A stretch of 41,521 nt of DNA. It comes from a virus. Positions 28,698 through 36,438 of the stretch are shown in pieces. Under the pieces are notes generated by a model. It was given only the letters and a program-made list of their open reading frames with translations, had not been told where the DNA came from and searched no databases. A program made the position numbers and the translations under genes. The stretch lies in IMG/VR virus record IMGVR_UViG_3300031227_000126, positions 1 to 41,521 of that record; one strand, written 5' to 3'. How positions within the stretch are numbered: position 1 is the stretch's first letter; each line of letters begins with the position of its first letter.

Positions 28698-29033
28698 ATG
28701 GCAAAAACAGTTGGCGCAGAATACACAATAATTGAACTCGGCGGCGGCTTGATCTCGAAGGGCCAAGCTCTCCGATACTTTGAGTTGAAACATCCTGAGT
28801 ATGTGTCGTGTGTTGTAAAAGCCTTTAAGATTGACCACGAGGCTAAATCGGTTAGCGTGAAGATACAGGTCCAGCCGAAAGCGATCGGAATGACTGGAGC
28901 AAACGGATCGGGGATTTCCGGCGAACTCTTGCTTGAGAATGAAAAGCTAAAGAAACAGATCGCTGCATTTGCCGATACAGCAGTTGAAACGCTCGAAGAC
29001 GAAGGTGATGATGTGGAGTCTCAAGATGCCTGA
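28698..29033 (+). CDS. Hypothetical protein, 111 aa
   Basis: ATG 28698 (MAKTVGAEYTIIELGGGL) is preferred, with GAGGGAG upstream. The N-terminal 70 residues look alpha-beta (CVVKAFKIDHEAKSVSVKIQVQ). The C-terminal part is an acidic helix and tail (LLLENEKLKKQIAAF...EDEGDDVE). It overlaps the next gene by 8 bases. Family unknown. Confidence 0.6.
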   Translation: MAKTVGAEYTIIELGGGLISKGQALRYFELKHPEYVSCVVKAFKIDHEAKSVSVKIQVQPKAIGMTGANGSGISGELLLENEKLKKQIAAFADTAVETLEDEGDDVESQDA

Positions 29034-29367
29034 TGACGATATGAAAATGGAAGATATAACGCCAAGCGATTTAGGATGCCTTGGAGAACCAGAGATAGAC
29101 GAGGGAGTTATAGAAGAGAGTGCGGAGCCTGTTAAGAAACGGTCGCTGTGCTTTGAGAACATACCCTTCGAGAAGCGGAAGAGCTTCAGAAAACTGTACG
29201 ACGGCTTCGAGCAGAAGGACATGCCCTTCGAGCAATTCTGTATTGAGTTGTATGCGATTCAGAGTCCCGGCATGATGCAGCACGACTTGGGCAACATAAT
29301 CGACCAGAAGCATGCCGGTTATCAGCAGAAGGCTGCAATTGACCATACCTTGAATCGGATGAATTAG
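29026..29367 (+). CDS. Hypothetical protein, 113 aa
   Basis: ATG 29026 (MPDDDMKMEDITPSD) follows GGAG and overlaps the previous stop by 8 bases. The first 40 residues are acidic and probably disordered. The rest is helical with aromatic residues (RKSFRKLYDGFEQKDMPFEQF) and ends AIDHTLNRMN. Family not recognised. Confidence 0.6.
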   Translation: MPDDDMKMEDITPSDLGCLGEPEIDEGVIEESAEPVKKRSLCFENIPFEKRKSFRKLYDGFEQKDMPFEQFCIELYAIQSPGMMQHDLGNIIDQKHAGYQQKAAIDHTLNRMN

Positions 29368-29404
29368 CCGATTGATAACGCGGGAATCCGACCGCGATAA
29401 CGAT

Positions 29405-29437
29405 AGTGGGGAGAGTAACCTGCGGGTTTGCCCCACT
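29405..29437 (+). other. RNA hairpin between small rightward genes
   Basis: AGTGGGG (29405-29411) pairs with CCCCACT (29431-29437), with an inner AACC/GGTT stem in the loop. No T-run follows, so it is not a typical terminator. It lies in a 96-base gap upstream of the 77-residue gene and may be a processing or attenuation signal. Confidence 0.4.
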
Positions 29438-29463
29438 CCAAATTTAACAGGGAGACCTGATTT

Positions 29464-29697
29464 ATGGATTGCCCGATAGTCGAAATCATCTGGCGGGACG
29501 TTGAATGCAATCCCAATTGGACGAAGATAAGCGAACTGGAGGAAAGCAGCCCTCCTACCATTTATACTATCGGGTATCTACTATATGAAGATGAAAAAAG
29601 GTATATAGTCGCTTCCACAATCGGAGGCGATGAGGCTAATGCCACAATGGTTATACCTACCGATTGGGTAACTAAAATTTCACTCATCACATTTTAA
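29464..29697 (+). CDS. Small conserved-type phage protein, 77 aa
   Basis: The layout (V-E-I-I-W-x-D-V/A near the start, then T-I-G-Y-L-L-Y-E, then a beta strand and I-P-x-x-W/C-V-x-K-I at the end) is that of a short protein common in phages of many hosts, with no known role. A GGGAG site precedes the start. It is probably a single beta-barrel domain. Confidence 0.6.
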   Translation: MDCPIVEIIWRDVECNPNWTKISELEESSPPTIYTIGYLLYEDEKRYIVASTIGGDEANATMVIPTDWVTKISLITF

Positions 29698-29707
29698 GAG
29701 GCTTATT

Positions 29708-30052
29708 ATGCAGGAAATGTTTTTATCTGACAACGGCGGCAATCGTGTTCCCCCAGGCGTAGCATCTGGCGATCCGGTTCTTGCTTCTGGTATCAAGATT
29801 ACTGATGCCGCTGCTGGTGCTAACCACACAGAGACTGTTGAAGCTGGTGCTACGTATCAGGTTATGACCGGTGGGACCACTGACGGCGCGTTTCTTTTTG
29901 GGATCGCTACGACTGCTGTAGAAGCAAACGTAATCTGGTTTATGCCTGAAAGCACCGTCCGCACTATTACAATCCCGGCAGGCTATACGAGCTTGCATTA
30001 TCAGTCACTGGCAAGTGGTGGCTCTGCTTACCTCGCTAAGATGAAAGCATAG
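29708..30052 (+). CDS. Hypothetical glycine/alanine/threonine-rich protein, 114 aa
   Basis: Composition is rich in G, A, T and S with alternating hydrophobic residues (ATYQVMTGGTTDGAFLFGIATTAVEANVIWFM), typical of beta-sandwich virion surface proteins. There is no signal peptide. It lies just before the membrane-anchored protease gene. A capsid decoration or similar surface role is possible but only inferred from composition. Confidence 0.55.
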   Translation: MQEMFLSDNGGNRVPPGVASGDPVLASGIKITDAAAGANHTETVEAGATYQVMTGGTTDGAFLFGIATTAVEANVIWFMPESTVRTITIPAGYTSLHYQSLASGGSAYLAKMKA

Positions 30053-30063
30053 AAAGGGGCACT

Positions 30064-30798
30064 ATGCAAAAAACAGTGGTAGTTTGCTTATTGCTTATTG
30101 CAATCGGGGCATTCATTGTTGGTGGCACGCTTGTTGCTAATTCGACCAGTTCTTATCCGATTATCAGTTATAGTCTTGAGTACCAGATAGCATCGACGGT
30201 ACTCATCGAGATTGACGGCAGGCATACGGGATCAGGATTCATTGTTGCACCTGATTTAATTATAACTGCGAGGCATGTTGTTGACAGGAGAGGCGATTAT
30301 GCAATTCTATTTGCAGATGGCACACGCCGTAATGTACAGGCTATTCGTATTAGCGAAGTCTCTGATTGTGCTGTGCTACAGGTGCGTAAGGCAGGTCTTA
30401 GGCCACTTACACTCACTACTAAAATTCGAGTAGGTCAGCCGATTACAGTTATCGGTAGCCCACTTGATCCGGCGTATTTCAATTATGTAACTCGCGGGAT
30501 TGTATCTAAACTCGATGTGCAGGAAGATTGGTTGAGTGACAATCCCGTAATTATGATCGATGCGGCTGTGAACGGTGGTAATAGCGGTGGGCCGGTCTTT
30601 GACATGAAGGGCAGAGTAATCGGCATAGCAATAGCCGGTTATACACATAACTGTGGTATGAATTTTATCACGCCTGCTGCTGATATAATCGCCTTGTTGA
30701 GCGGATGGAAGGACGAGGGCGAAAACTATGGCGGACGATACGAAGAGACTGAAGAAGCGCGGGAAAATGAGTACGACGGAGCGGCTGGAGATTGCTGA
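30064..30798 (+). CDS. Membrane-anchored trypsin/HtrA-like serine protease, 244 aa
   Basis: An N-terminal hydrophobic helix (residues 4-25, VVVCLLLIAIGAFIVGGTLV) anchors or exports the protein. The chymotrypsin-fold triad is visible: H71 in TARHVVD, D101 in SDCAVLQV and S174 in GGNSGGPVFD, preceded by TGSGFIVAPD as in HtrA/DegP-like enzymes. No PDZ domain follows; the tail is acidic. It would act in the periplasm or at the outer face of the membrane. Lysis, superinfection control or virion processing are possible. Its end overlaps the next small gene. Confidence 0.85.
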   Translation: MQKTVVVCLLLIAIGAFIVGGTLVANSTSSYPIISYSLEYQIASTVLIEIDGRHTGSGFIVAPDLIITARHVVDRRGDYAILFADGTRRNVQAIRISEVSDCAVLQVRKAGLRPLTLTTKIRVGQPITVIGSPLDPAYFNYVTRGIVSKLDVQEDWLSDNPVIMIDAAVNGGNSGGPVFDMKGRVIGIAIAGYTHNCGMNFITPAADIIALLSGWKDEGENYGGRYEETEEARENEYDGAAGDC

Positions 30799-30904
30799 AG
30801 GGGTTCTTGACGAACAGAGGGTGTTGATCTTGTACCTGAACTTCGATGTGGAAGCTACCAGACGCGAAAGAGATTTCTGGAAGAAGAAAGCGGGTGGTAA
30901 ATGA
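30728..30904 (+). CDS. Small charged helical protein, 58 aa
   Basis: Starts MADDTKRLKKRGKMSTTERL and ends WKKKAGGK; mostly an amphipathic helix with LEIAEGVLDEQRVLILYL. GAGGG precedes the ATG. The first part overlaps the protease end in another frame, and its stop overlaps the next ATG (ATGA). It is placed like accessory proteins of holin cassettes, but there is no membrane segment. Confidence 0.6.
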   Translation: MADDTKRLKKRGKMSTTERLEIAEGVLDEQRVLILYLNFDVEATRRERDFWKKKAGGK

Positions 30905-31137
30905 TGTGGTTTGTGTTTACGATTATGGTCTTGATTGGCCTCGCCGATATCTATTTACTGGTTACCAAAAGAGATACGATCAGCCAAAGATATCATCGGC
31001 TGTTTCCGCAATGGCTTGACTTGGTAATTATGGTGGCGGTACTGGCTGCTGTATGGGTATATCTGGGAGTGGCTGTGTTCACTCCTGTCATGGCTGGGAC
31101 GATCCTGGGACACTTATGCTGGCATGACGGAGCATAA
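30901..31137 (+). CDS. Two-helix membrane protein, holin candidate, 78 aa
   Basis: Two transmembrane segments are clear: VFTIMVLIGLADIYLLV and LVIMVAVLAAVWVYLGVAVF, joined by a basic loop with RYHRLFPQ. The size and layout fit class II holins, but other small membrane proteins have the same form. Its start overlaps the previous stop. It stops 2 bases before the NinG-like gene. No endolysin was identified in the window to support the call. Confidence 0.6.
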   Translation: MMWFVFTIMVLIGLADIYLLVTKRDTISQRYHRLFPQWLDLVIMVAVLAAVWVYLGVAVFTPVMAGTILGHLCWHDGA

Positions 31138-31139
31138 GC

Positions 31140-31583
31140 ATGACGAAGCGTAAAGACAGTCCACTCGTCGCAGCGAAGAAAGATTTATGTAAAATCTTCT
31201 CTATGTATATCCGCATGCGGGATTGCCTTGAAGCTACAGGAACTCTTGATAACGGAATTTGTTGTACTTGCGGCAGACCTTACCCGCTTAAAAAATTACA
31301 GGCCGGGCATTTTATACCAGGCCGGATGGACAGTATCCTATTTGAACCGACTTGTGTACATGCTCAGTGTTATAAATGCAATATGCGACGTCAAGGTGAA
31401 TGGGTCAAGTACTACCGATTTATGCAGAAGAAGTATGGCGACGCTCATATTTTCTACCTGATGGAATTAAGTGAGCAGAAACGAGAGATCGACGAAGAGT
31501 GGATCGCGGCATCTGTTATGTATTATCTGGCAAAAATTGATGACCTGAGAGAAGCGTATGCCGAAAGACAACGAGGGGCCTAA
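31140..31583 (+). CDS. ninG: NinG/Rap-like recombination nuclease, 147 aa
   Basis: The core CCTCGRPYPLKKLQAGHFIPGR, then FEPTCVHAQCYKCN, is the lambda NinG (Rap) signature. This zinc-containing, HNH-like enzyme cuts branched DNA (D-loops, Holliday-type structures) during phage recombination. The protein is shorter than lambda NinG and lacks part of its N-terminal region. It lies directly before the terminase genes, a common place for branch-resolving nucleases needed before packaging. It overlaps the next gene by 26 bases. Confidence 0.85.
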   Translation: MTKRKDSPLVAAKKDLCKIFSMYIRMRDCLEATGTLDNGICCTCGRPYPLKKLQAGHFIPGRMDSILFEPTCVHAQCYKCNMRRQGEWVKYYRFMQKKYGDAHIFYLMELSEQKREIDEEWIAASVMYYLAKIDDLREAYAERQRGA

Positions 31584-31986
31584 GCCACCGCCTAAGCCTA
31601 AAAAGAGAATAACCCCCGCTGCTCCTAAAGCTCCTACTATCAGCGACAAAGCTCGTGCTGGTAAGTTGCTTTCGGGGCATCTGCGCATGATAGCGCAGGA
31701 AGAGACAGAATTCGTCGCGGGTCCAGACGGTGATAAGATGGCGACAAAAGCCGAGTCGTTGGCCCGATTGATGTTTAAGATCGCGCTTGGCTATGAAGAG
31801 GTAGATGTGAAGACCGGCAAGAACAAGGTGATTAAACCCTCTGCCGGTATGATCGCTTTGATTTTTGACCGCATGGAAGGCCGCGCTCCTGCTGCGAATG
31901 AGAACTTGGATAAGAGCCGGACGGTGCCTAATAAGGTGTCCGATGAGAATAAAAAGATATTAAACGACTTGGCACAAGGTAAGTAA
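31558..31986 (+). CDS. Putative terminase small subunit, 142 aa
   Basis: The protein starts with a proline/lysine-rich disordered tail (PKPPPKPKKRITPAAPK), followed by helices (ARAGKLLSGHLRMIAQEET, AESLARLMFKIALGYEEV) and a D-R-M-E-G-R-A segment seen in DUF5681-like and other small terminase proteins. It sits between NinG-like and large terminase genes, the usual place. It would recognise phage DNA and regulate the large subunit. A clear HTH is not visible, so the call rests partly on position. Confidence 0.6.
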   Translation: MPKDNEGPKPPPKPKKRITPAAPKAPTISDKARAGKLLSGHLRMIAQEETEFVAGPDGDKMATKAESLARLMFKIALGYEEVDVKTGKNKVIKPSAGMIALIFDRMEGRAPAANENLDKSRTVPNKVSDENKKILNDLAQGK

Positions 31987-32034
31987 ATAATTTTAACAGA
32001 AATCTGCAAACCCGAACTAAAGCAGCCATTCCCA

Positions 32035-33912
32035 TTGGGGAATCGTTTCTGGAAAGACCCAAAATCCGGGCTGCTTGTCCCTAAACACCTGGATGAGAAT
32101 GTTTCCTGGAAGGAAAAAATTCTTCTGAAAGCGGAGAACGACACGATCCTTCAGGCCGATTTACTCGCGGCTTGTAAGGAATCTTTGTTGTTCTTTACTA
32201 ACGCTTTCGTGTGGACGTACCATCAATTTGACATTGATCCGATTAGCGGGGAACGAATAGAATCCCTCAGTCCGCACGTTCCGTTTATAACCTGGGAAAT
32301 CCAGGATGAACTCTTTAATGAATTTGAAGAGCGTTTAGCTCATGCTCCTCACGACATACTTATCTCAAAATGCCGTGATATGGGGGCGTCGTGGTGCTGC
32401 GTAATCTTCATGCACTGGCTATGGTTGTTCCATCCAAAGGGGCCACAGCTACTTGAAATGTCGCGTACTCGTGAGTACGTGGATCAGACTGGAAACCACA
32501 AGGCGCTATTCCAAAAACATGACAAGATAAACGAGTGGCTTCCTGAGTGGATGTTACCACCCGATTGCATGGTAGGCGATAAGTACCGTACTAAGATGCA
32601 CATGCACAATAGTTTGACTGGCTCTACAATTGATGGCGAATCAACTACCAAACACGCCGGTTCAGGTGATAGACGTTTGGTAGCATTGCTTGACGAGTTC
32701 GCTAAAGTTGAATTCGGGAATGAAATGCGATCGGCCACAAGGGACGTGGCGTTCATGCGTATTATCAATTCCACTCCTGCGGGTGCTGGAACTGAGTACA
32801 GCCGATGGAAAAAATCGGGTCAGATCAAGGTCTTCCACCTTCCGTTCTGGGAGCATCCAGAAAAAGGTTCTGGAAGGCATGTAGTTGAAAAAGACCTCGG
32901 CGGTTATGAGATACGTTCTCCGTGGTTTGAAGTAGAAGAATCAGTGCGTAGCCCGAAAGAGCTTGCACAGGAAGTCTTGGCACAAGACATAGAATCGGGC
33001 GATATGTTTTTCACTGGTATCAACTTTGAAAAGCATAAGGCCCTGTTCGCTTGTCCGCCTTTGACACGCTTTAATATAGATTTGAAGTCGGGCATAGCGA
33101 ATGAAGAAGTCCGCAATTATGTTAAGCGCAGGAACTACGACGCTGTTAAGATTACGAGGAACCTTAAAGGCGAGCTTAGGGTCTGGATACACCTGCTTCT
33201 TGGAAGGCCGGATCAGTCGAAATCCTACCGATTAGGAATCGATGTAAGTAAGGGGCAGGGGGCGTCTAACTCTGTTATATCAGTAAAATGTCGAGAGACA
33301 GGGGAGAAAATCGCGGAATGGCGTGGTGCTAATACTCCGCCATATGAACTTTCTCGTATAGCCGTCGCCATTGCTTTATGGTGCGGCGGGAAGCTGCCGC
33401 AGCGGTTGCCACTTATGAAGTGGGAAATGAATGGCCCAGGATGGGACTTCGGGCGTATGATAGTTACGCAGTTTGAATACCCATTCTATTACAAGAAAAT
33501 AGTAAGCGGACAGATAGCAGCGACAGAGACAAAGAAATACGGCTGGCACGCTGATCCGATTTCAAAAAATGAACTGCTCATGCAGTATGATAGAGTCATG
33601 GCTCATGGCGGATACATTAACCATAGCGAATGGGCATTAGAAGAAGCGATGTATTATATCCATTTTCCTGATGGGTATATCGGCCCAGCGACTTTGGTGC
33701 AAGAAAATTCATCGGCAAGGAAGACACACGGCGACTGTGTAATAGCCGACGCGCTTACGTTGGAAGAGGGCAAGGCAGCGATCCTTGTTTCAAAGCCCGG
33801 CAAGATAGAGCCGCCGATTGGCTCTACTGGCTACCGGATGAAAATGGCCCTTAGGAAAAAGAAACTTGGTAATAAAAAATCATGGAGACAGAAGTATAAC
33901 TTTCTGAGTTGA
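32035..33912 (+). CDS. Terminase large subunit (packaging ATPase/nuclease), 625 aa or more
   Basis: The ATPase domain has a Walker A-type KCRDMGASW (112-120) and Walker B LVALLDE (215-221). The RNase H-like nuclease has D403 in RLGIDVSKG and a late HGDCVIADAL with the distal aspartates. It translocates DNA into the prohead and cuts it. The first standard start is TTG 32035, with no ribosome site. The frame is open back to 31987 and the preceding residues (CKPELKQPFP) read naturally into PLGNRFW, so the real start is probably ATA 31987 or ATT 31990, after AAGG at 31976. Confidence 0.9.
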   Translation: MGNRFWKDPKSGLLVPKHLDENVSWKEKILLKAENDTILQADLLAACKESLLFFTNAFVWTYHQFDIDPISGERIESLSPHVPFITWEIQDELFNEFEERLAHAPHDILISKCRDMGASWCCVIFMHWLWLFHPKGPQLLEMSRTREYVDQTGNHKALFQKHDKINEWLPEWMLPPDCMVGDKYRTKMHMHNSLTGSTIDGESTTKHAGSGDRRLVALLDEFAKVEFGNEMRSATRDVAFMRIINSTPAGAGTEYSRWKKSGQIKVFHLPFWEHPEKGSGRHVVEKDLGGYEIRSPWFEVEESVRSPKELAQEVLAQDIESGDMFFTGINFEKHKALFACPPLTRFNIDLKSGIANEEVRNYVKRRNYDAVKITRNLKGELRVWIHLLLGRPDQSKSYRLGIDVSKGQGASNSVISVKCRETGEKIAEWRGANTPPYELSRIAVAIALWCGGKLPQRLPLMKWEMNGPGWDFGRMIVTQFEYPFYYKKIVSGQIAATETKKYGWHADPISKNELLMQYDRVMAHGGYINHSEWALEEAMYYIHFPDGYIGPATLVQENSSARKTHGDCVIADALTLEEGKAAILVSKPGKIEPPIGSTGYRMKMALRKKKLGNKKSWRQKYNFLS

Positions 33913-33914
33913 TT

Positions 33915-35735
33915 ATGATAAATGAAGTTTCTCCTCTAAAAGTACAGGAAGTTGTTAAGTGCGGTTTCGAGCGTATGCAGGTCTACCGGCGTGCAAGGGC
34001 GATGTTTGTAAAGGAGTACGTAGGGCAGTATTATTCCAAGCATTATGGTATGACAGGTGATAGGCCGATCAACATGGTCTTCTCTGCTATACGTGCTATG
34101 GTCCCTGCAATCGTAAGTAAGAACCCGTTGAATGAAGTATCTACCCCGTATATGGCTTACAAGGAGTACGCCGAGTTGCAGTCTATGGGGCTGGACACTA
34201 TACAACGGCGACTTAAACTTAAAGAGATTCTGCGGGCCTGGGTCGTATCGGCCATGTTTGGTCTCGGAATTGTCAAGACCGGGATAGCAGCAGCCGGTAA
34301 CTGTATACTCATTGATGACCAACTTGTTGATCCTGGAGAAATTTTCGTTTCGTTGGTTGACCTCGATGACTTTGTAATCGACCCGCTTTGTAAGTCACTT
34401 GCGGAGTCCTCGTTTCTTGGTGACAGAACCAGCGTCCCTCGACAGTTTTTGCTGGACTATGATTTATACGACCACGATCTCGTCAAGAAGTTACCATCCT
34501 CTACAATGCTGCATGGTGATAAGGGAGCGACAGCCGAGTTGTCACTCCAATATCAGGGTGCGTTTGAAATGAAGGACTTGCAAGATATGGTGAACGTGGT
34601 TGAGCTATGGGTGCCCGGCGCTAACGCGCTGGTAACTATGCCCGATCCGCGTGAGGTAGTGTTCGAGAAGTATCTGGGGATTACAGACTATTACGGCCCA
34701 AATAAAGGCCCATATAACTTCTTGAGCTTTACCCCCCCGGTTGATTCTAACCCGCTGCCTATTGCGCCGGTTAGCTTGTACTATGACCTTGCTCGTGCAG
34801 TGAATCGCACTATGGTTAAGAGCCTCGAACAGTCCGATTCTCAGCGAAACATCGTGCTGTATAAACCGTCGCATGCTGACGTGGCCCAGGATATCTTGGA
34901 TGCTGAGAACAACGAAGCAGTAGCTACTGACGATCCTAAAGCGGTACAGGTCGTGTCCTTTGATGGGCAGGCACAGAGTAACATCCAGATGTTACAGCAG
35001 TTACAAGTGTGGTTCAATTATATGTCGGGCAATCCTGACCAGATATCCGGTGCCAATAGTGATGCCGAAACCGCAACGCAGGCTAACATACTTCAGGGTA
35101 ACGCTATGATATCCATCGAGGATGCAAGAGACATTCTTTATGATGGAACCGCTGGTATCAGCGAGGATTGTGCGTGGTACATGCGGTATGATCCGATGTT
35201 AGATATCACCGTAGCCCGCCGGAAACCGGGCATGGAAATGGAAGAGGTGCAGATTACTCCTGAGCAAGTTAAAGGAGAACCCGAAGACTTCATCTACAAG
35301 ATCAGGTCAAAGTCGATGTCGAAGCTCGATCCAGCTATCCGATCTAAGCGCATGATGGAATTTCTTACTAACGCTCTTCCGGCGCTGTTTAATTCTGGTA
35401 TGATGGCGATGCAGCTTGGACTGCCGTTTAATCTTCAGAAAGTTATCACGATGACCGCAGATCAACTTGAAATCGGTGATGACATGCAGGAGATTTTCGT
35501 TGACCCAGAGTTCCAGCAGAAACTGAAAACGTACCTGATAATGAAATCCGCCGGTGGTGGTGGTGCTGGTGCCGGGTCTACCGGCTCCACACGTAAGGCC
35601 GGACCGCAAGCGGGCATAGCACAGAATGGTGGCCATCCATCGCAAACGAGTATACCGTCGTCGCAGGCGGATGTACGATCTGCTGCTCAGGGTGGTGCCG
35701 ATTTAGGTCAACAAGCAAATCAAGGAGTGTACTAA
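33915..35735 (+). CDS. Portal protein, 606 aa
   Basis: It forms the DNA channel at one head vertex. The place after the large terminase, the size, an N-terminal helical domain with NMVFSAIRAMVPAIV and the central SGNPDQISGANSDAETATQANILQGNA segment are typical of phage portal proteins. The C-terminal 80 residues are low complexity (glycine, serine, glutamine). ATG 33915 is chosen over a TTG two codons upstream. No protease or nuclease fusion is present. Confidence 0.82.
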   Translation: MINEVSPLKVQEVVKCGFERMQVYRRARAMFVKEYVGQYYSKHYGMTGDRPINMVFSAIRAMVPAIVSKNPLNEVSTPYMAYKEYAELQSMGLDTIQRRLKLKEILRAWVVSAMFGLGIVKTGIAAAGNCILIDDQLVDPGEIFVSLVDLDDFVIDPLCKSLAESSFLGDRTSVPRQFLLDYDLYDHDLVKKLPSSTMLHGDKGATAELSLQYQGAFEMKDLQDMVNVVELWVPGANALVTMPDPREVVFEKYLGITDYYGPNKGPYNFLSFTPPVDSNPLPIAPVSLYYDLARAVNRTMVKSLEQSDSQRNIVLYKPSHADVAQDILDAENNEAVATDDPKAVQVVSFDGQAQSNIQMLQQLQVWFNYMSGNPDQISGANSDAETATQANILQGNAMISIEDARDILYDGTAGISEDCAWYMRYDPMLDITVARRKPGMEMEEVQITPEQVKGEPEDFIYKIRSKSMSKLDPAIRSKRMMEFLTNALPALFNSGMMAMQLGLPFNLQKVITMTADQLEIGDDMQEIFVDPEFQQKLKTYLIMKSAGGGGAGAGSTGSTRKAGPQAGIAQNGGHPSQTSIPSSQADVRSAAQGGADLGQQANQGVY

Positions 35736-36049
35736 TGTCAAAAAGAGCGCTGAAGGAAATGGCGGAGAAGCTGAGTAAAACGGAAAAGGAAAGAAAACTT
35801 AGAGAGGCGGCGAGGATCGCGGCGCGTTATGCTGGATCGGGCAAGGGGAAATCCGCCCCTAAGAAGAAAGAATCCTTCTTATCAAAAGTGAAAAAGAGGC
35901 TGGGTAAAGTGTTTCCAAGTAGCAAGTATAATAAGCCCAATGTCGCCACAAAGAAAGTACAGCGCGGTCTAAAAGAGGCTGGCGTCAAGAAGGGTGAGAT
36001 CAAAACCGACGCAGAAAAACGTGCAAAGAAAAAACGCAGGGGGAAATAG
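35735..36049 (+). CDS. Small strongly basic protein, 104 aa
   Basis: Lysine and arginine make up a large part of the sequence (KEMAEKLSKTEKERKLREAARI, KKKESFLSKVKKRLGK, KRAKKKRRGK). It joins the portal gene by a TAATG junction with AAGGAG upstream. It may bind DNA or the acidic scaffold inside the prohead. It has no known domain. Confidence 0.65.
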   Translation: MSKRALKEMAEKLSKTEKERKLREAARIAARYAGSGKGKSAPKKKESFLSKVKKRLGKVFPSSKYNKPNVATKKVQRGLKEAGVKKGEIKTDAEKRAKKKRRGK

Positions 36050-36050
36050 C

Positions 36051-36380
36051 ATGGCGATTCAAGAATTTATCTGCGATGTTTGCGGTGCCGAGGTAACAGA
36101 CGACAATGCAAGCATACATGTCTGTCCCGATTGCGGAGCCGATATGCGGTGGCGGTGCGGCGGCGGGATAAGAGAAGGCGACTACAGCCACACCTCTATG
36201 TCTTTGGCGATTAACCCCTGCCAAACGAAAGTACACAGGAAGCTGTTCCCCGGCATAGGTGTTTTACCCGATGGGCAGTTGCGTTTTGATTCTGTCAAGA
36301 AGCAAAGTGATTACTGCCAGAAGACCGGCTTTGAAAAGATGCCGCAGAAGATAAAGAACAAAGGCGTGAAGATCGCCTAA
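36051..36380 (+). CDS. Zinc-ribbon protein, FmdB-like, 109 aa
   Basis: ATG 36051 (MAIQEFICDVCGAEV) has AGGGGGAAA upstream. The N-terminal C-x2-C...C-x2-C (CDVC, CPDC) plus a following WRCGGG is the FmdB-type ribbon. Such small proteins are frequent next to phage head genes, role unknown. The rest is basic and ends in KNKGVKIA. Confidence 0.7.
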   Translation: MAIQEFICDVCGAEVTDDNASIHVCPDCGADMRWRCGGGIREGDYSHTSMSLAINPCQTKVHRKLFPGIGVLPDGQLRFDSVKKQSDYCQKTGFEKMPQKIKNKGVKIA

Positions 36381-36438
36381 TTGATTACCGATATAGCTAC
36401 GGGCAACTTTGCCCCTAACCCTAATGGAAGGTAATAGA

